Source: Bryobacteraceae bacterium (GTDB taxonomy: Bacteria > Acidobacteriota > Terriglobia > Bryobacterales > Bryobacteraceae). Taken from it: 64,000 bases of DNA. The stretch covers positions 2,852,001 to 2,916,000 of the forward strand of contig BPGE01000001.1 in NCBI GenBank assembly GCA_026002875.1, given 5' to 3'. Under the pieces are notes generated by a model. It did no database searches. It saw only the letters and a program-made list of their open reading frames with translations, and was not told the origin of the DNA. The translations under genes and the position numbers were made by a program. The stretch's first letter is position 1; each line of letters opens with the position of its first letter. Below are positions 33,853 to 42,618 of the stretch, in pieces.

Positions 33853-35103
33853 ATGTTCACTTCCTTTTCGACAGCTCTCAGCGCACTGGGAGCGCATACG
33901 ACGGCGGTGGATGTCGTCGGAAACAATCTGGCCAATCTGAATACGCCGGGGTACAAATCGAGCGTGGTTGTGTTCAGCGACCTGGTCACCCAGTCGCTCG
34001 GGGCCGGGCTGGGCGAGACGCAGGTCGGCTTCGGCGTGGCGCGCCCGGTGACGATCCGCCAGTTTTCGCAGGGGGCGATCCAGGCGAGCTCGGGGCCGCT
34101 CGATGTGGCGATCCAGGGCGACGGATTCCTCGTGGTCAAAGACCCGATCACCAGTGCAACGCTCTACACGCGGGGCGGCAACCTGCAGGTGAACAAGATG
34201 GGACAGCTGGTCACGGCGACGGGGTTCCGCCTGCAAGGGTGGAATGAAACCAACGGCGTTCTGGACACGACGCAGCCTGTGACCGATGTCATCGTCCCCG
34301 TGGGCTCCCTGCGGGCGCCGTCGCCGACGCGCAACGTCTCCTTCGACCTGAATCTGGATGCATCCGCGACTGCGGGTCCGCCGCCGACGACGTTTTCGAC
34401 TTCCATCGAGGTCTTCGATTCGCTCGGCGGCTCGCACACGATCTCCGTCCGGTTTGAGAAGACGGCCAACCCGGGCGAGTGGACCTACTCGCTGATCTTC
34501 CCGGATTCCGACCTTCTCTCGCCGCCGTTCACGCCTGTCACGGGAACTTTGCAATTCGATGCGCAGGGGCGGTTGACTTCTCCGACGGCCACGGATCCGA
34601 TGCCGCAGATGACCGTGACCGGCCTGGCCAACGGGGCGGCCGATCTGGAAATCACCTGGCAGCTGTTTAACGGGTCGGCGCCGAGGCTGACCCAGTACTC
34701 GCAGCCGTCAGCGGTCGCGGCCAACTCCCAGGACGGCCACCCGGCCGCTCAGCTGATCCGGGTGGGCATCGGAGATGGCGGACGCGTGCTGGCGCAGTAT
34801 TCCAACGGAGAGCAGGTGGCCGTCGGGCAACTCGCCATGGCGAGCGTCAGAAATCCGGAGTCGATGATCGCCGTCGGCAACAGCAATTTCCAGCTGAGCG
34901 CCCGGTCGGCGCTGCCTGCCATCGGTCTTCCGGGCACTGGCGGGCGCGGGCAGATTATCGGGGGCGCCGTCGAGTTTTCGACTGTGGACATCGCCCGCGA
35001 ATTCACCAACCTGATCGTGCTGCAGAGGGGCTACCAGGCGAACGCCCGCGTCGTCACAGCCGTCGACGAGATCAGCCAGGAGACGATCAACCTCAAGCGG
35101 TAG
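33853..35103 (+). CDS. flgE: Flagellar hook protein FlgE
   Basis: The product (416 aa) begins MFTSFSTALSALGAHTTAVD with VVGNNLANLNTPGYKSSVVVF, typical of hook and rod proteins, and ends with VDIAREFTNLIVLQRGYQANARVV. A central GDGFLVVKDP and LYTRGGNLQVNKMGQLV match FlgE. The inserted domain has VSFDLNLDASATAGPPPTTF, as in FlgE hook outer domains. Subunits form the extracellular hook. AGGAG precedes the ATG. Confidence 0.96.
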   Translation: MFTSFSTALSALGAHTTAVDVVGNNLANLNTPGYKSSVVVFSDLVTQSLGAGLGETQVGFGVARPVTIRQFSQGAIQASSGPLDVAIQGDGFLVVKDPITSATLYTRGGNLQVNKMGQLVTATGFRLQGWNETNGVLDTTQPVTDVIVPVGSLRAPSPTRNVSFDLNLDASATAGPPPTTFSTSIEVFDSLGGSHTISVRFEKTANPGEWTYSLIFPDSDLLSPPFTPVTGTLQFDAQGRLTSPTATDPMPQMTVTGLANGAADLEITWQLFNGSAPRLTQYSQPSAVAANSQDGHPAAQLIRVGIGDGGRVLAQYSNGEQVAVGQLAMASVRNPESMIAVGNSNFQLSARSALPAIGLPGTGGRGQIIGGAVEFSTVDIAREFTNLIVLQRGYQANARVVTAVDEISQETINLKR

Positions 35104-35123
35104 GCGCGTGACGGGAGGATGCG

Positions 35124-35372
35124 GTGAAAGTAGCGGAAGCGATCGCCCCTTTGGCCGATGTCCCCGTGGATTTCGAAGTCCGGCTGGATGAGCGGGTGAT
35201 GAGCCTGCGGGAGATCCTGCATCTTGAGTGCGGCCACGTCATCCGGCTGAACCGGTCAGCGGGAGAAAACATCGACATCCTGGCCAGCGGGGCGCTGATC
35301 GGCTCGGGCGAGGTGGTCGTGATCGAGGACACGATCGGCGTGCGGATCACCGACTTTCGCGAGGAGCGTTGA
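35124..35372 (+). CDS. fliN: Flagellar switch protein FliN (short)
   Basis: The product (82 aa) is a single SpoA (FliN C-terminal) domain: DVPVDFEVRLDERVMSLREI, HVIRLNRSAGENIDILASGALIGSGEVVVIEDTIGVRITD in pieces. It forms part of the C ring and binds CheY-P or export components. GGGAGG precedes the GTG start. A second, longer FliN/FliY lies at 43.5 kb, so this organism has two SpoA proteins in one block. Confidence 0.9.
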   Translation: MKVAEAIAPLADVPVDFEVRLDERVMSLREILHLECGHVIRLNRSAGENIDILASGALIGSGEVVVIEDTIGVRITDFREER

Positions 35373-35373
35373 G

Positions 35374-35670
35374 ATGGACTGGACGGCACCAGCATTCGTG
35401 GCGGCAATTCTCGGCCTGGCGGCTGTGGTTCTCTGCATGGCAGCCCGCCGTCCGGGCGGGCTCGTCTTCGGCCGCGCCCGGGCAAGCGGTCCCGCGGAGC
35501 TTGTGCAGAGGTTGCCGCTGACTCCGCAGCACAGCCTCCATCTCATCCGGGTCGAGGGCGAGACGCTGGTCGTGCTGACCTATCCGGGCGGCGCTGCCGT
35601 CTCGCGGGGCAGGCCGTTCTCCGAATGGATGGGGGAATTGACCGCCCGAGACCGGGAGTTACCCCGATGA
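35374..35670 (+). CDS. fliO: Flagellar biosynthetic protein FliO
   Basis: The product (98 aa) has one N-terminal membrane segment (FVAAILGLAAVVLCMAA) and a small soluble domain with ELVQRLPLTPQHSLHLIRVEGETLVVLTYPGG, the FliO pattern of a short strand after LTPQ. FliO stabilises FliP assembly in the export gate. It begins 2 bp after fliN and overlaps fliP by 4 nt. Confidence 0.85.
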   Translation: MDWTAPAFVAAILGLAAVVLCMAARRPGGLVFGRARASGPAELVQRLPLTPQHSLHLIRVEGETLVVLTYPGGAAVSRGRPFSEWMGELTARDRELPR

Positions 35671-36398
35671 AGCGCTACCGCCTCCTCCTGTTCTTCATCC
35701 TGATTGCAGTGCAGGCTGCCGCCGCTCCGGCTGGTTCGTCTACCGGACGAGGGCCCGCCGGACCGGCGGAGGCCATGAGCGCTCCGCTGCAGATCGTTCT
35801 GCTGCTCACAGGCCTGACGCTGCTGCCCGCGGTCCTCGTTTCGCTGACGCCGTTCCTGCGCATCAGCCTCGTGCTGCATTTCCTCCGGCAGGCGCTCGGG
35901 ACCCAGACGGCGCCTTCGAACCAGGTGCTCGCGGGCCTCGCCCTGTTCCTGTCGCTGCTCTTTGTCCAGCCCGTCGCGCAGAGCGCGTACGAGCAGGGCT
36001 GGAAGCCCTTTGAGGCGGGGCAGCTCGACAGCCGCCAGGCATGGGAGCAGGGGACGCGCCCGGTGAAAGATTTCCTGCTGCGGTTCACCCGGGAGAAAGA
36101 CCTCGCGCTGATGGTGGAGATCACGAAATCGCCTGCACCAGCCAGCCCCAGGGATCTGGAACTGACAGTCGTGGCCCCCGCCTACATCCTCTCGGAGCTG
36201 CGGCGCGGATTCCAGATCGGCGCCGTCCTGTTCCTGCCTTTTCTGGTCATCGACCTTGTCGTGGCCTCGCTGACGCTTTCGATCGGCATGGTTCAGCTGC
36301 CGCCGGTCATGATCTCGGCGCCGTTGAAGATCCTGCTGTTTGTCCTGGCCGATGGCTGGAACCTGCTGGTCGGCTCGCTGATGAGGAGTTTCGGATGA
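35667..36398 (+). CDS. fliP: Flagellar export gate protein FliP
   Basis: The product (243 aa) has a cleavable leader (LLLFFILIAVQAAAA), then the FliP helices: PLQIVLLLTGLTLLPAVLVSLTPFLRISLVLHFLRQALGTQ in segments, NQVLAGLALFLSLLFVQPV, and VAPAYILSELRRGFQIGAVLFLPFLVIDLVVASLTLSIGM near the end. It is the main subunit of the export gate. Start overlaps the fliO stop by 4 nt. Confidence 0.96.
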   Translation: MKRYRLLLFFILIAVQAAAAPAGSSTGRGPAGPAEAMSAPLQIVLLLTGLTLLPAVLVSLTPFLRISLVLHFLRQALGTQTAPSNQVLAGLALFLSLLFVQPVAQSAYEQGWKPFEAGQLDSRQAWEQGTRPVKDFLLRFTREKDLALMVEITKSPAPASPRDLELTVVAPAYILSELRRGFQIGAVLFLPFLVIDLVVASLTLSIGMVQLPPVMISAPLKILLFVLADGWNLLVGSLMRSFG

Positions 36399-36676
36399 AC
36401 CGGCGGGTTGCAGGCGGCCTGCGTGATTTCCGGCGGGCAATGGAGGCGGCTCCCGCGGCCTTGGGCGCGGACTCCGGCACATCCGGGGTTGGACTCAGAG
36501 CGGGGGCTGCCGGTCTGCAGTGCGCGAGCTCCGGCTCGTGGATCTTCGTGGCTCAGCCCTGCGAGTCAGCCTCAGTGCACAACGGCTGCGCGGGTTCGAA
36601 TCAGGATCGGGCCGGCCGGTGGAACCGCGGTGCGGTCGTGCGGCCGCGGCCGGGCGAACGAGGGAGGAAAGCATGA
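36395..36676 (+). CDS. Small linker frame between fliP and fliQ, both ends overlapping
   Basis: An open frame of 93 codons starts at the ATG in the fliP stop (ATGA overlap) and ends with a TGA overlapping the fliQ ATG (ATGA). The product is rich in Arg, Gly, Ala and Ser (MNRRVAGGLRDFRRAM at the start; GAVVRPRPGERGRKA at the end) and has no recognisable domain or membrane segment. It could be a genuine small protein or a frame kept open so that ribosomes cross the 275-bp gap. The ribosome site GAGGGAGGAA for fliQ lies inside its end. Confidence 0.4.
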   Translation: MNRRVAGGLRDFRRAMEAAPAALGADSGTSGVGLRAGAAGLQCASSGSWIFVAQPCESASVHNGCAGSNQDRAGRWNRGAVVRPRPGERGRKA

Positions 36677-36942
36677 ATGCAGCTGCCGTCGCGGACCTGT
36701 TGCGCCAGACCCTGATGGCCGCCTTCTGGCTCGCGCTGCCCCTGCTGGCCATCGGGTTTCTGGCGGGCATTGTCATCAGCCTCATCCAGATCGTGACCAG
36801 CTTCCAGGATCCCGCCTTCGGCGGCGCTCTGCGTCTGGCCGCCTTTCTGGCAGGCTTGCTGCTCGCCCTGCCGTGGATGATTGCGCGGATGGTGGACTTC
36901 ACGATTCTCCTGTTCCGGGATCTGAGCCGTTATGTGGGGTGA
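36673..36942 (+). CDS. fliQ: Flagellar export gate protein FliQ
   Basis: The product (89 aa) has the two FliQ membrane helices: LALPLLAIGFLAGIVISLIQIVTSFQDPAFG and LAAFLAGLLLALPWMIARMVDF in segments, with the usual polar SFQDP between them. Strong GAGGGAGGAAAG ribosome site at 36660-36671. The fliR gene begins 11 nt before its stop. Confidence 0.95.
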   Translation: MNAAAVADLLRQTLMAAFWLALPLLAIGFLAGIVISLIQIVTSFQDPAFGGALRLAAFLAGLLLALPWMIARMVDFTILLFRDLSRYVG

Positions 36943-37699
36943 AGCTGCGGTTGCGGGCGTGGCACCGTTCGGATTTCTGCTCGTGCTGACGCGCGTGGCG
37001 GGGCTCTTCGTGGCCGTGCCGCTGCCGGGCGCGTGGGCGGTGGCGGCTCCTGCGCGGGCGTTGTTTGCGCTGGCCCTGGCGCTCAGCCTGGCGCCGCTCT
37101 GGCCGCGCGTTGTCCCGCGCGGCATCGGCGAACTGGCGCTCTGGCTTGGAACCGAGGCGGCGTTCGGCCTGGGGGTCGGCCTGGTGCTGGGATTCGCCGC
37201 CGAGACTCTGCTGTTCGCGGCGCAGTCGATGGCCCTGCAGGCCGGCTTCTCGTACGCCTCGATGATCGACCCCGGCAGCCAGGCCAACAGCAGCGTGCTT
37301 CAACTGCTGGCCCAGTTGACGGTCAACCTGCTGTTCTTCGCAGCCGGCCTGGACCACGCCGCGCTGCGCGCGATCGCCCGGAGCCTGGAGACTTTTCCGC
37401 CCGGATCGCAGTGGAACGGACCGGCATGGCTGGAGGCGATTCAGGCGGGAGGGACGGCGATGATGGATCTCGGCCTGAGGCTCGCATTGCCCGTCGCCGG
37501 CCTGCTGCTGCTGGCCGACCTGACTCTCGCGTTGGCATCGAGACTCCAGGCGCAGCTCCAGCTCCTCTCGATGGCCTTCCCGCTGAAGATGCTGCTCGCG
37601 CTGGTCTCGCTGGCCGCGCTGGCGCCAGTCGTCGTCTGGGCGCACCGGGCCGGAGTCCGCGTGGCGTTGGCCAGCCTGCGAGCGTTGGGTCTGGGGTGA
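36932..37699 (+). CDS. fliR: Flagellar export gate protein FliR
   Basis: The product (255 aa) has the FliR layout: FLLVLTRVAGLFVAVPLPGA, a long series of membrane helices with GLGVGLVLGFAAETLLFAAQSMALQAGFSYASMIDP, LLAQLTVNLLFFAAGLDH, and a C-terminal ALASRLQAQLQLLSMAFPLKMLLALVSL in segments. It forms the export gate with FliP and FliQ. It overlaps fliQ by 11 nt and flhB begins 4 bp after its stop. Confidence 0.95.
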   Translation: MWGEAAVAGVAPFGFLLVLTRVAGLFVAVPLPGAWAVAAPARALFALALALSLAPLWPRVVPRGIGELALWLGTEAAFGLGVGLVLGFAAETLLFAAQSMALQAGFSYASMIDPGSQANSSVLQLLAQLTVNLLFFAAGLDHAALRAIARSLETFPPGSQWNGPAWLEAIQAGGTAMMDLGLRLALPVAGLLLLADLTLALASRLQAQLQLLSMAFPLKMLLALVSLAALAPVVVWAHRAGVRVALASLRALGLG

Positions 37700-37702
37700 C
37701 GC

Positions 37703-38770
37703 ATGGCAGACAAGGGTCAGCGGACAGAGCCGCCTACGCCACAACGCATCCGCAAGGCGCGTCAGGACGGACGGTTTCCCGCCAGCCGGGAGATGGTGTT
37801 CGCGATCCAGTTTCTGGCCTGGGCCATCCTGCTGAATCTTGCGGGCGCATGGCTGCCGCCGGCGCTGAAGACGTTTCGGGGCCTGTTGGCGGGAGCTTTC
37901 CGCCAGAGCGATGAATTGGATGTGGCAGGCCTGCTGTCTCGAAGCCCGCTGGCGGCGGAGACGGGCGTCTTCTTCGCGACGGGAGCGGCGGTCGCCGCAC
38001 TGGGGCTGCTGACCCACCTCCTCATCACAGGGTTCGGATTCGCAGCTTCGAAGGCGGCCCCTGATTTCAACCGGCTGAATCCGGCACGAACGCTGGGCGA
38101 GCTGCCGCGGAGAAACCTCGACAGCCTGGTGCTGGCCGTGCTGACCCTTCCGCTGCTGCTGGCCATGTTGTGGTGGGTCGTGGCGAGCCGCTGGACGGAA
38201 TTCGAGCGGCTCCCTCTGCTGCCGCTCGAAAGAGGCGCCGCCGCAGTGGGCAACGCGGCAGGGAGCCTCCTGTGGAAAGGCGCCTTTCTGCTGCTCGCCT
38301 GGGGCGCCATCGACCTGGTGCGGCAGCGGAGACGCTACCTGAAGGACCTTCGGATGACGCGCCAGGAAGTCCGGGAAGAGCACCGCCAGAACGAGGGCAG
38401 CCCGGAAGTGAAGATGCGCATCCGGAGGCTGCGGCGGGAACTGCTGCGGCGGCGGATGATGTCGGAGGTCCCCAAAGCGACGGCGGTCATCGTCAACCCG
38501 ACGCACTACGCCGTGGCGCTCCGTTACGACCAGAAGACGATGCCGGCGCCGGCTGTCGTGGCCAAGGGCAAAAACTATCTGGCGCTGCGCATTCGCGAGA
38601 AAGCGGCCGAACACCGCGTCCCGATCGTGGAGAACCCGCCGCTTGCGCGGGCCCTGTACCAGCAGGTGGAGGTCGGCCAGGAGATCCCGGTCAGCCTGTA
38701 CCGGGCGGTGGCGGAGGTGCTCGCCTATGTCTACCGCATGATGCAGGGCGGCCCGGGCTCAGCGAGGTGA
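37703..38770 (+). CDS. flhB: Flagellar export switch protein FlhB
   Basis: The product (355 aa) has four membrane helices in the first 210 residues and a cytoplasmic domain with the autocleavage motif NPTH at residues 265-268 (VIVNPTHYAVALRYD). The helix before it contains MTRQEVREEHRQNEGSPEVK, as in FlhB. Cleavage after Asn265 switches export from rod/hook to filament. N-terminal KGQRTEPPTPQRIRKARQDG is also characteristic. The stop is followed by the linker frame, not directly by flhA. Confidence 0.97.
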   Translation: MADKGQRTEPPTPQRIRKARQDGRFPASREMVFAIQFLAWAILLNLAGAWLPPALKTFRGLLAGAFRQSDELDVAGLLSRSPLAAETGVFFATGAAVAALGLLTHLLITGFGFAASKAAPDFNRLNPARTLGELPRRNLDSLVLAVLTLPLLLAMLWWVVASRWTEFERLPLLPLERGAAAVGNAAGSLLWKGAFLLLAWGAIDLVRQRRRYLKDLRMTRQEVREEHRQNEGSPEVKMRIRRLRRELLRRRMMSEVPKATAVIVNPTHYAVALRYDQKTMPAPAVVAKGKNYLALRIREKAAEHRVPIVENPPLARALYQQVEVGQEIPVSLYRAVAEVLAYVYRMMQGGPGSAR

Positions 38771-38773
38771 GGA

Positions 38774-39013
38774 ATGCAGAGGCAGAATTGGCATGAACGC
38801 GCAGGGGCAGCCGGCTCCAGGGCGGTGAGGCGCGGGCAGGTCTCGCCGGCGGCGGCTGCAGCCGCGGCTGGCTGGCGCGAGACCTCAAACAGAGGGAACC
38901 TGCAGGAGAACCAGGGCCTTCGGGCGGCTTGTTCATCAACTGCTGGTGAGCCCGCGGATCCTGCCGGCCTCTGCCAATTTCGATCCGCGCACCCGAGGGG
39001 GGATCGGCCATGA
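38774..39013 (+). CDS. Small linker frame between flhB and flhA, overlapping the flhA start
   Basis: A 79-codon frame begins 4 nt after the flhB stop with GAGGTGAGGA just ahead of its ATG, and ends with TGA overlapping the flhA ATG by 4 nt. The product is rich in Arg, Ala, Gly and Asn/Gln (MQRQNWHERAGAAGSRAVRR at the start) with an AAAAAAA run. It has no recognised domain. It resembles the other linker frames in composition and in exact coupling to the downstream gene. Confidence 0.4.
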   Translation: MQRQNWHERAGAAGSRAVRRGQVSPAAAAAAAGWRETSNRGNLQENQGLRAACSSTAGEPADPAGLCQFRSAHPRGDRP

Positions 39014-41163
39014 CCGCACCGGTGGCGCCGCCTGTTTCCAATGGCTTTTCCGCCGAGACGGAGCCGCGCCGCAGGCCGGCGGACGGAGGCCGCGGCCCGG
39101 CGGTTGCGGGACGGTCCGGCCGCTGGACTCTGCCCGCCTCGCCGGCGGCCGCCGTGCCGGTCGGGGTGCTGGGCATTCTGCTGGCGATGGTCGTGCCGCT
39201 GCCTCCCTGGCTGCTGGACATCCTGATCAGCGCCAACATCGCCCTCTCGACCGTCGTGCTGCTGGTCTCGATCTACATCCGGAGGCCAGCCGACTTCAGC
39301 GTCTTCCCCACGACGCTGCTGCTGATGACGCTGTTCCGCCTGGCGCTCAACGTCTCCTCATCGCGCCTGATTCTTCTTGAGGGGAGCCGGGGCACGGCTG
39401 CCGCGGGCCAGGTCATCGAGTCTTTCGGGCAATTCGTGGTGGGCGGCAATTTCGTCGTCGGCTTTGTCGTGTTCCTCGTGCTGATCGCGATCCAGTACGT
39501 CGTCATCAACCACGGCGCGGTCCGCATCAGCGAGGTGACGGCCCGCTTCACGCTGGATGCGCTGCCCGGCAAGCAGATGTCGATCGACGCCGATCTGAAC
39601 GCCGGGCTGATCAATGAAAGCGAGGCGAAGGCGCGGCGCAAGGCGCTGGCCGCCGAGGCCGAGTTCTACGGCGCGATGGACGGCGCCACGCGCTTCACGC
39701 AACGCGACGCCATCGCCAGCCTCCTGATCACGGCCATCAACATCCTGGCCGGGTTCCTCATCGGCGTGCTGCAGCACGGCATGGAGATCGGGCGGGCCCT
39801 GACGACCTATACGGTGCTGACGATCGGAGACGGCCTGGTCACGGTCATCCCTGCGCTGATGATCTCCATCTCCGGCGGCCTGATCGTGACCCGGGCCAGC
39901 TCGGACCGGGATATGGCCGAGGAGTTCCAGCGCCAGGTGTTCAGCGCCTGGCAGCCGTTGCTGCTCTCCTCCGGCGCGCTGCTGCTGATGGCCGCCGTGC
40001 CGGGCCTGCCGAAGGTGCCGTTCCTGATTCTGGCGGCCGGCCTGGGAGCCGCGGGGCAGCGGCTGAGGAACAGGAGGCGGGCGGCTGAAGCTTCAGCACA
40101 GAGGCCGCCGGCCGCTCCGGCGCGGGAGAACCTGGAGTCGCTGATGCGCGTCGAACCGCTGGCCGTCGAGGTCGGCCTCGGGCTGGTCAAGCTGGTGGAG
40201 GGCGCCGAACATTCTCCTCTTCTGAGACGGATCGGGGGCATCCGGCGGCAGCTGGCGATGGAGCTGGGCTATCTGTTGCCTGCCGTGCGGGTCACCGACA
40301 ACCTCTCGCTCCAGGTGCGCGAGTATGTCGTCCTGCTGAAAGGCGCCGAGGTGGGCCGGTACGAGCTGCCGCTCGGCTGCGAGCTGGCCATTCCGCCGGC
40401 CGGAGGCTCCTGCCCGGCGCCGGGATCGGCGACAAGGGAGCCGGCGTTCGGTCTCGAGGCGGTCTGGATTCCCGCCGAACAGGCCGAGGCGGCGCGGGCG
40501 GCCGGCTGCACCGTTGTCGATCCGGTCAGTGTTCTGGGAACCCACCTGTCGGAGCTGATCCGCCGCCATTGCCATGAGATCTTTTCCCGCCAGGATGCGA
40601 AGAAGTTCCTGGACCGGGTGGCCGAGGAGCAGCCGAAGCTGGTGGAGGATCTGGTGCCGAAGCTCCTGCCGCTTCCAGCCGTTCAGAAGGTTCTGCAGAA
40701 CCTGCTCAGGGAGCGGGTCTCGATCCGGGATGGCGCGACGATTCTGGAGGCGCTGGGCGAGGCGGCGCTGGTGACGCGGAATCCCGTGCTGCTCACCGAA
40801 TACGTCCGGCAGGCGATGCGCCGGTCGCTCGTGCGGCCATTGCTGGACCGCAGCGGGCAACTGGCGGTGTATCTGCTGGACACGGCCCTCGAGAGAGCCG
40901 TGGAAGAGGCGGTGCAGCACGGAGAACACACCTCTCACGTCAACCTGCATCCTCAGCGGGTTTCCGAGCTGCTGGCGGCGGCGAGCCAGGCTTCGCCCGC
41001 CGGAGGCGGAAGCTGGACGCTGCTGACCTCGAGCGGCGCGCGCTACTTCGTGCGGCAGATCCTCGAGGCGAACTTCCCTCAGGTGACAGTTCTCAGCCAT
41101 GGGGAAGTTCCGCCGGGGCTGCGGGTGGTCTCTCTGGGCGTGCTGAAGGGGGGGGCGGCATGA
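39010..41163 (+). CDS. flhA: Flagellar export component FlhA
   Basis: The product (717 aa) has about eight membrane helices after a 40-residue polar N-terminus (LGILLAMVVPLPPWLLDILISANIAL at the first), the conserved LALNVSSSRLILLEGS and FVVGGNFVVGFVVFLVLIAIQYVV segments, the FHIPEP-like region RFTLDALPGKQMSIDADLNAGLI, and the long cytoplasmic domain that docks substrates (from about residue 350). It drives export with the proton gradient. The C-terminal domain includes RYFVRQILEANFPQVTVLSH. A GAGGGGGGA ribosome site precedes the ATG. Confidence 0.97.
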   Translation: MTAPVAPPVSNGFSAETEPRRRPADGGRGPAVAGRSGRWTLPASPAAAVPVGVLGILLAMVVPLPPWLLDILISANIALSTVVLLVSIYIRRPADFSVFPTTLLLMTLFRLALNVSSSRLILLEGSRGTAAAGQVIESFGQFVVGGNFVVGFVVFLVLIAIQYVVINHGAVRISEVTARFTLDALPGKQMSIDADLNAGLINESEAKARRKALAAEAEFYGAMDGATRFTQRDAIASLLITAINILAGFLIGVLQHGMEIGRALTTYTVLTIGDGLVTVIPALMISISGGLIVTRASSDRDMAEEFQRQVFSAWQPLLLSSGALLLMAAVPGLPKVPFLILAAGLGAAGQRLRNRRRAAEASAQRPPAAPARENLESLMRVEPLAVEVGLGLVKLVEGAEHSPLLRRIGGIRRQLAMELGYLLPAVRVTDNLSLQVREYVVLLKGAEVGRYELPLGCELAIPPAGGSCPAPGSATREPAFGLEAVWIPAEQAEAARAAGCTVVDPVSVLGTHLSELIRRHCHEIFSRQDAKKFLDRVAEEQPKLVEDLVPKLLPLPAVQKVLQNLLRERVSIRDGATILEALGEAALVTRNPVLLTEYVRQAMRRSLVRPLLDRSGQLAVYLLDTALERAVEEAVQHGEHTSHVNLHPQRVSELLAAASQASPAGGGSWTLLTSSGARYFVRQILEANFPQVTVLSHGEVPPGLRVVSLGVLKGGAA

Positions 41164-41291
41164 GGCAGGGCAGCGGAGCCCGCAACCGGACGGACCAACG
41201 CGCGCAGCAGCGCTTCGAATCCTTCCGTTTCAGGCGAGACAGAGACGGCGCCGGCCCCACTATCTCAGAAGGAGGACGACACCTGAGGTGA
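41160..41291 (+). CDS. Small linker frame between flhA and flhF, both ends overlapping
   Basis: A 43-codon frame starts in the flhA stop (ATGA) and ends with TGA overlapping the flhF GTG start (GTGA). The product is Arg/Gln-rich (MRQGSGARNRTDQRAQQRF at the start). No domain. The bases GAAGGAGGACGA near its end may serve as the flhF ribosome site. Confidence 0.4.
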   Translation: MRQGSGARNRTDQRAQQRFESFRFRRDRDGAGPTISEGGRHLR

Positions 41292-42421
41292 TCCGCCGGA
41301 AAGCTTACTTCGCACGAAGCCTGGAGGCCGCTCTGGCGGCAGCGCGGCGGGAGCTTGGCCCGGATGCGCTGCTGGTGGAGGCAGGTCCGGCAGGACAGGA
41401 CAACGGCGCCGGAACCTACCGAGTGGTCTGCGAAGGACCGGCCGAGACCGCTCCGGGTCAGGCTCCGGGGGAAGGCGTCCAGGCGGCGGCCTGCGCCGCA
41501 GCTCCGGCGGACGGACTTCAGGCGCGGATGGCGAGGCTTGAGAGAACGCTGGAAATGGTGGTCGGCGCGGTGGCCGGCCTGGACCCTGAACCGGGAATCG
41601 CGGCCCTGCAGGCCGAGCTGGCCGCCCACGATTTTCCCGCGAGCTGGATCGGAACCCTGCTGCGCGCCGCGAGGAACCGGCTGCAGGCGGCCGGGCGGAC
41701 GGACAGAGAGGATGCCGAGAGAGTCTTGCGGGAGGCCGTAGCCGGGGAGCTGTCGGCGAGAATCACATTCCAGCCCGATCTGCTGACGGCGAAGCCGGCC
41801 GTCCTGGTCCTGGCCGGTCCGCCGGGAGCCGGCAAGACGTCGATGCTCGTGAAGATCGCCATGCAGGCCGGACTCGCGAAGCGGCGCCCGGCGGCAATCG
41901 TGTCCACCGACTGTCACCGCGTCGCGGCCGCCGAGCAGCTGCGCACGCTGGCAGCGATTCTGGGATTGCCTTTCAGTCTGGCGGAGACCCCGGCGGCGCT
42001 GCGGCAGGCCGTCGCCGAGCACTCGTCCCGGGACATGGTGCTGGTTGATACACCCGGCTTCGGCAGGAAAGAGAACGAGTGGGCCGGGGAATGGGCCGGC
42101 CTTCTGAGAGCAGTTCCGGGGAGACAGACTCTGTTGGTTCTGCCCGCCTGCTGGCGGACCCGGGATCTGCTGGCGGCGGTGACCTGGTGGGGGATGTTCG
42201 AGCCATCGGCGCTGGCTTTCACGCGCCTGGACGAGACGGAAACCATCGGAGGGTGGGCGGCCACGGCGATGGAATCGGGGCTTCCCGTGGCGTATTTCAG
42301 CACGGGACAGGGAATTCCCGAGGATCTGGAACCAGCCGGTGCCGGGCGCCTGAGATCGGCCCTGGGCCTGCCGGAGCCGGGCCGTGCCGCGGCGGGCAAA
42401 GCAGCGGGAGGGAAGCCATGA
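41288..42421 (+). CDS. flhF: SRP-like GTPase FlhF
   Basis: The product (377 aa) has the N-terminal ARSLEAALAAARRELGPDALLV typical of FlhF, a variable linker, a helical N domain and an NG GTPase domain with Walker A GPPGAGKT at residues 177-184, a DTPGFGR motif and TRLDETETIGG (G5/TKLD equivalent). It sets the position and number of flagella. It starts with GTG overlapping the linker frame, and its stop overlaps the next linker frame. FlhG, its usual partner encoded next, is not found. Confidence 0.93.
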   Translation: MIRRKAYFARSLEAALAAARRELGPDALLVEAGPAGQDNGAGTYRVVCEGPAETAPGQAPGEGVQAAACAAAPADGLQARMARLERTLEMVVGAVAGLDPEPGIAALQAELAAHDFPASWIGTLLRAARNRLQAAGRTDREDAERVLREAVAGELSARITFQPDLLTAKPAVLVLAGPPGAGKTSMLVKIAMQAGLAKRRPAAIVSTDCHRVAAAEQLRTLAAILGLPFSLAETPAALRQAVAEHSSRDMVLVDTPGFGRKENEWAGEWAGLLRAVPGRQTLLVLPACWRTRDLLAAVTWWGMFEPSALAFTRLDETETIGGWAATAMESGLPVAYFSTGQGIPEDLEPAGAGRLRSALGLPEPGRAAAGKAAGGKP

Positions 42422-42618
42422 AGCGCGGATGGAGGACAGCGGCGGGCAGGCTGGCCGGAGCTGTCTGGAACCGGGAGGAATCAGGCAGGCTGGCGATCGG
42501 CTTTTGGGCCGCCGTCCGGCCGGCCGGGCGGAAGGGGGGCGGAGCAGCCCGCGTTTCGCATGCAGCGGACGGCCCGCAGCCACGCTGCGGTCGGACCCTC
42601 TCGAGGAGCGGATCATGA
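42418..42618 (+). CDS. Small linker frame between flhF and fliA, both ends overlapping
   Basis: A 66-codon frame starts in the flhF stop (ATGA) and ends with TGA overlapping the fliA ATG (ATGA). The product is Arg/Gly/Ala-rich (MKRGWRTAAGRLAGAVWNRE at the start). It occupies the place where flhG is commonly found but has no P-loop or deviant Walker motif. Confidence 0.4.
   Translation: MKRGWRTAAGRLAGAVWNREESGRLAIGFWAAVRPAGRKGGGAARVSHAADGPQPRCGRTLSRSGS

Noticed and set aside
36590-36605. GGGTTCGAATC, a tRNA T-loop-like string
   Set aside because: No complementary T-stem, acceptor stem or anticodon arm can be drawn around it, and it lies within a flagellar linker frame.
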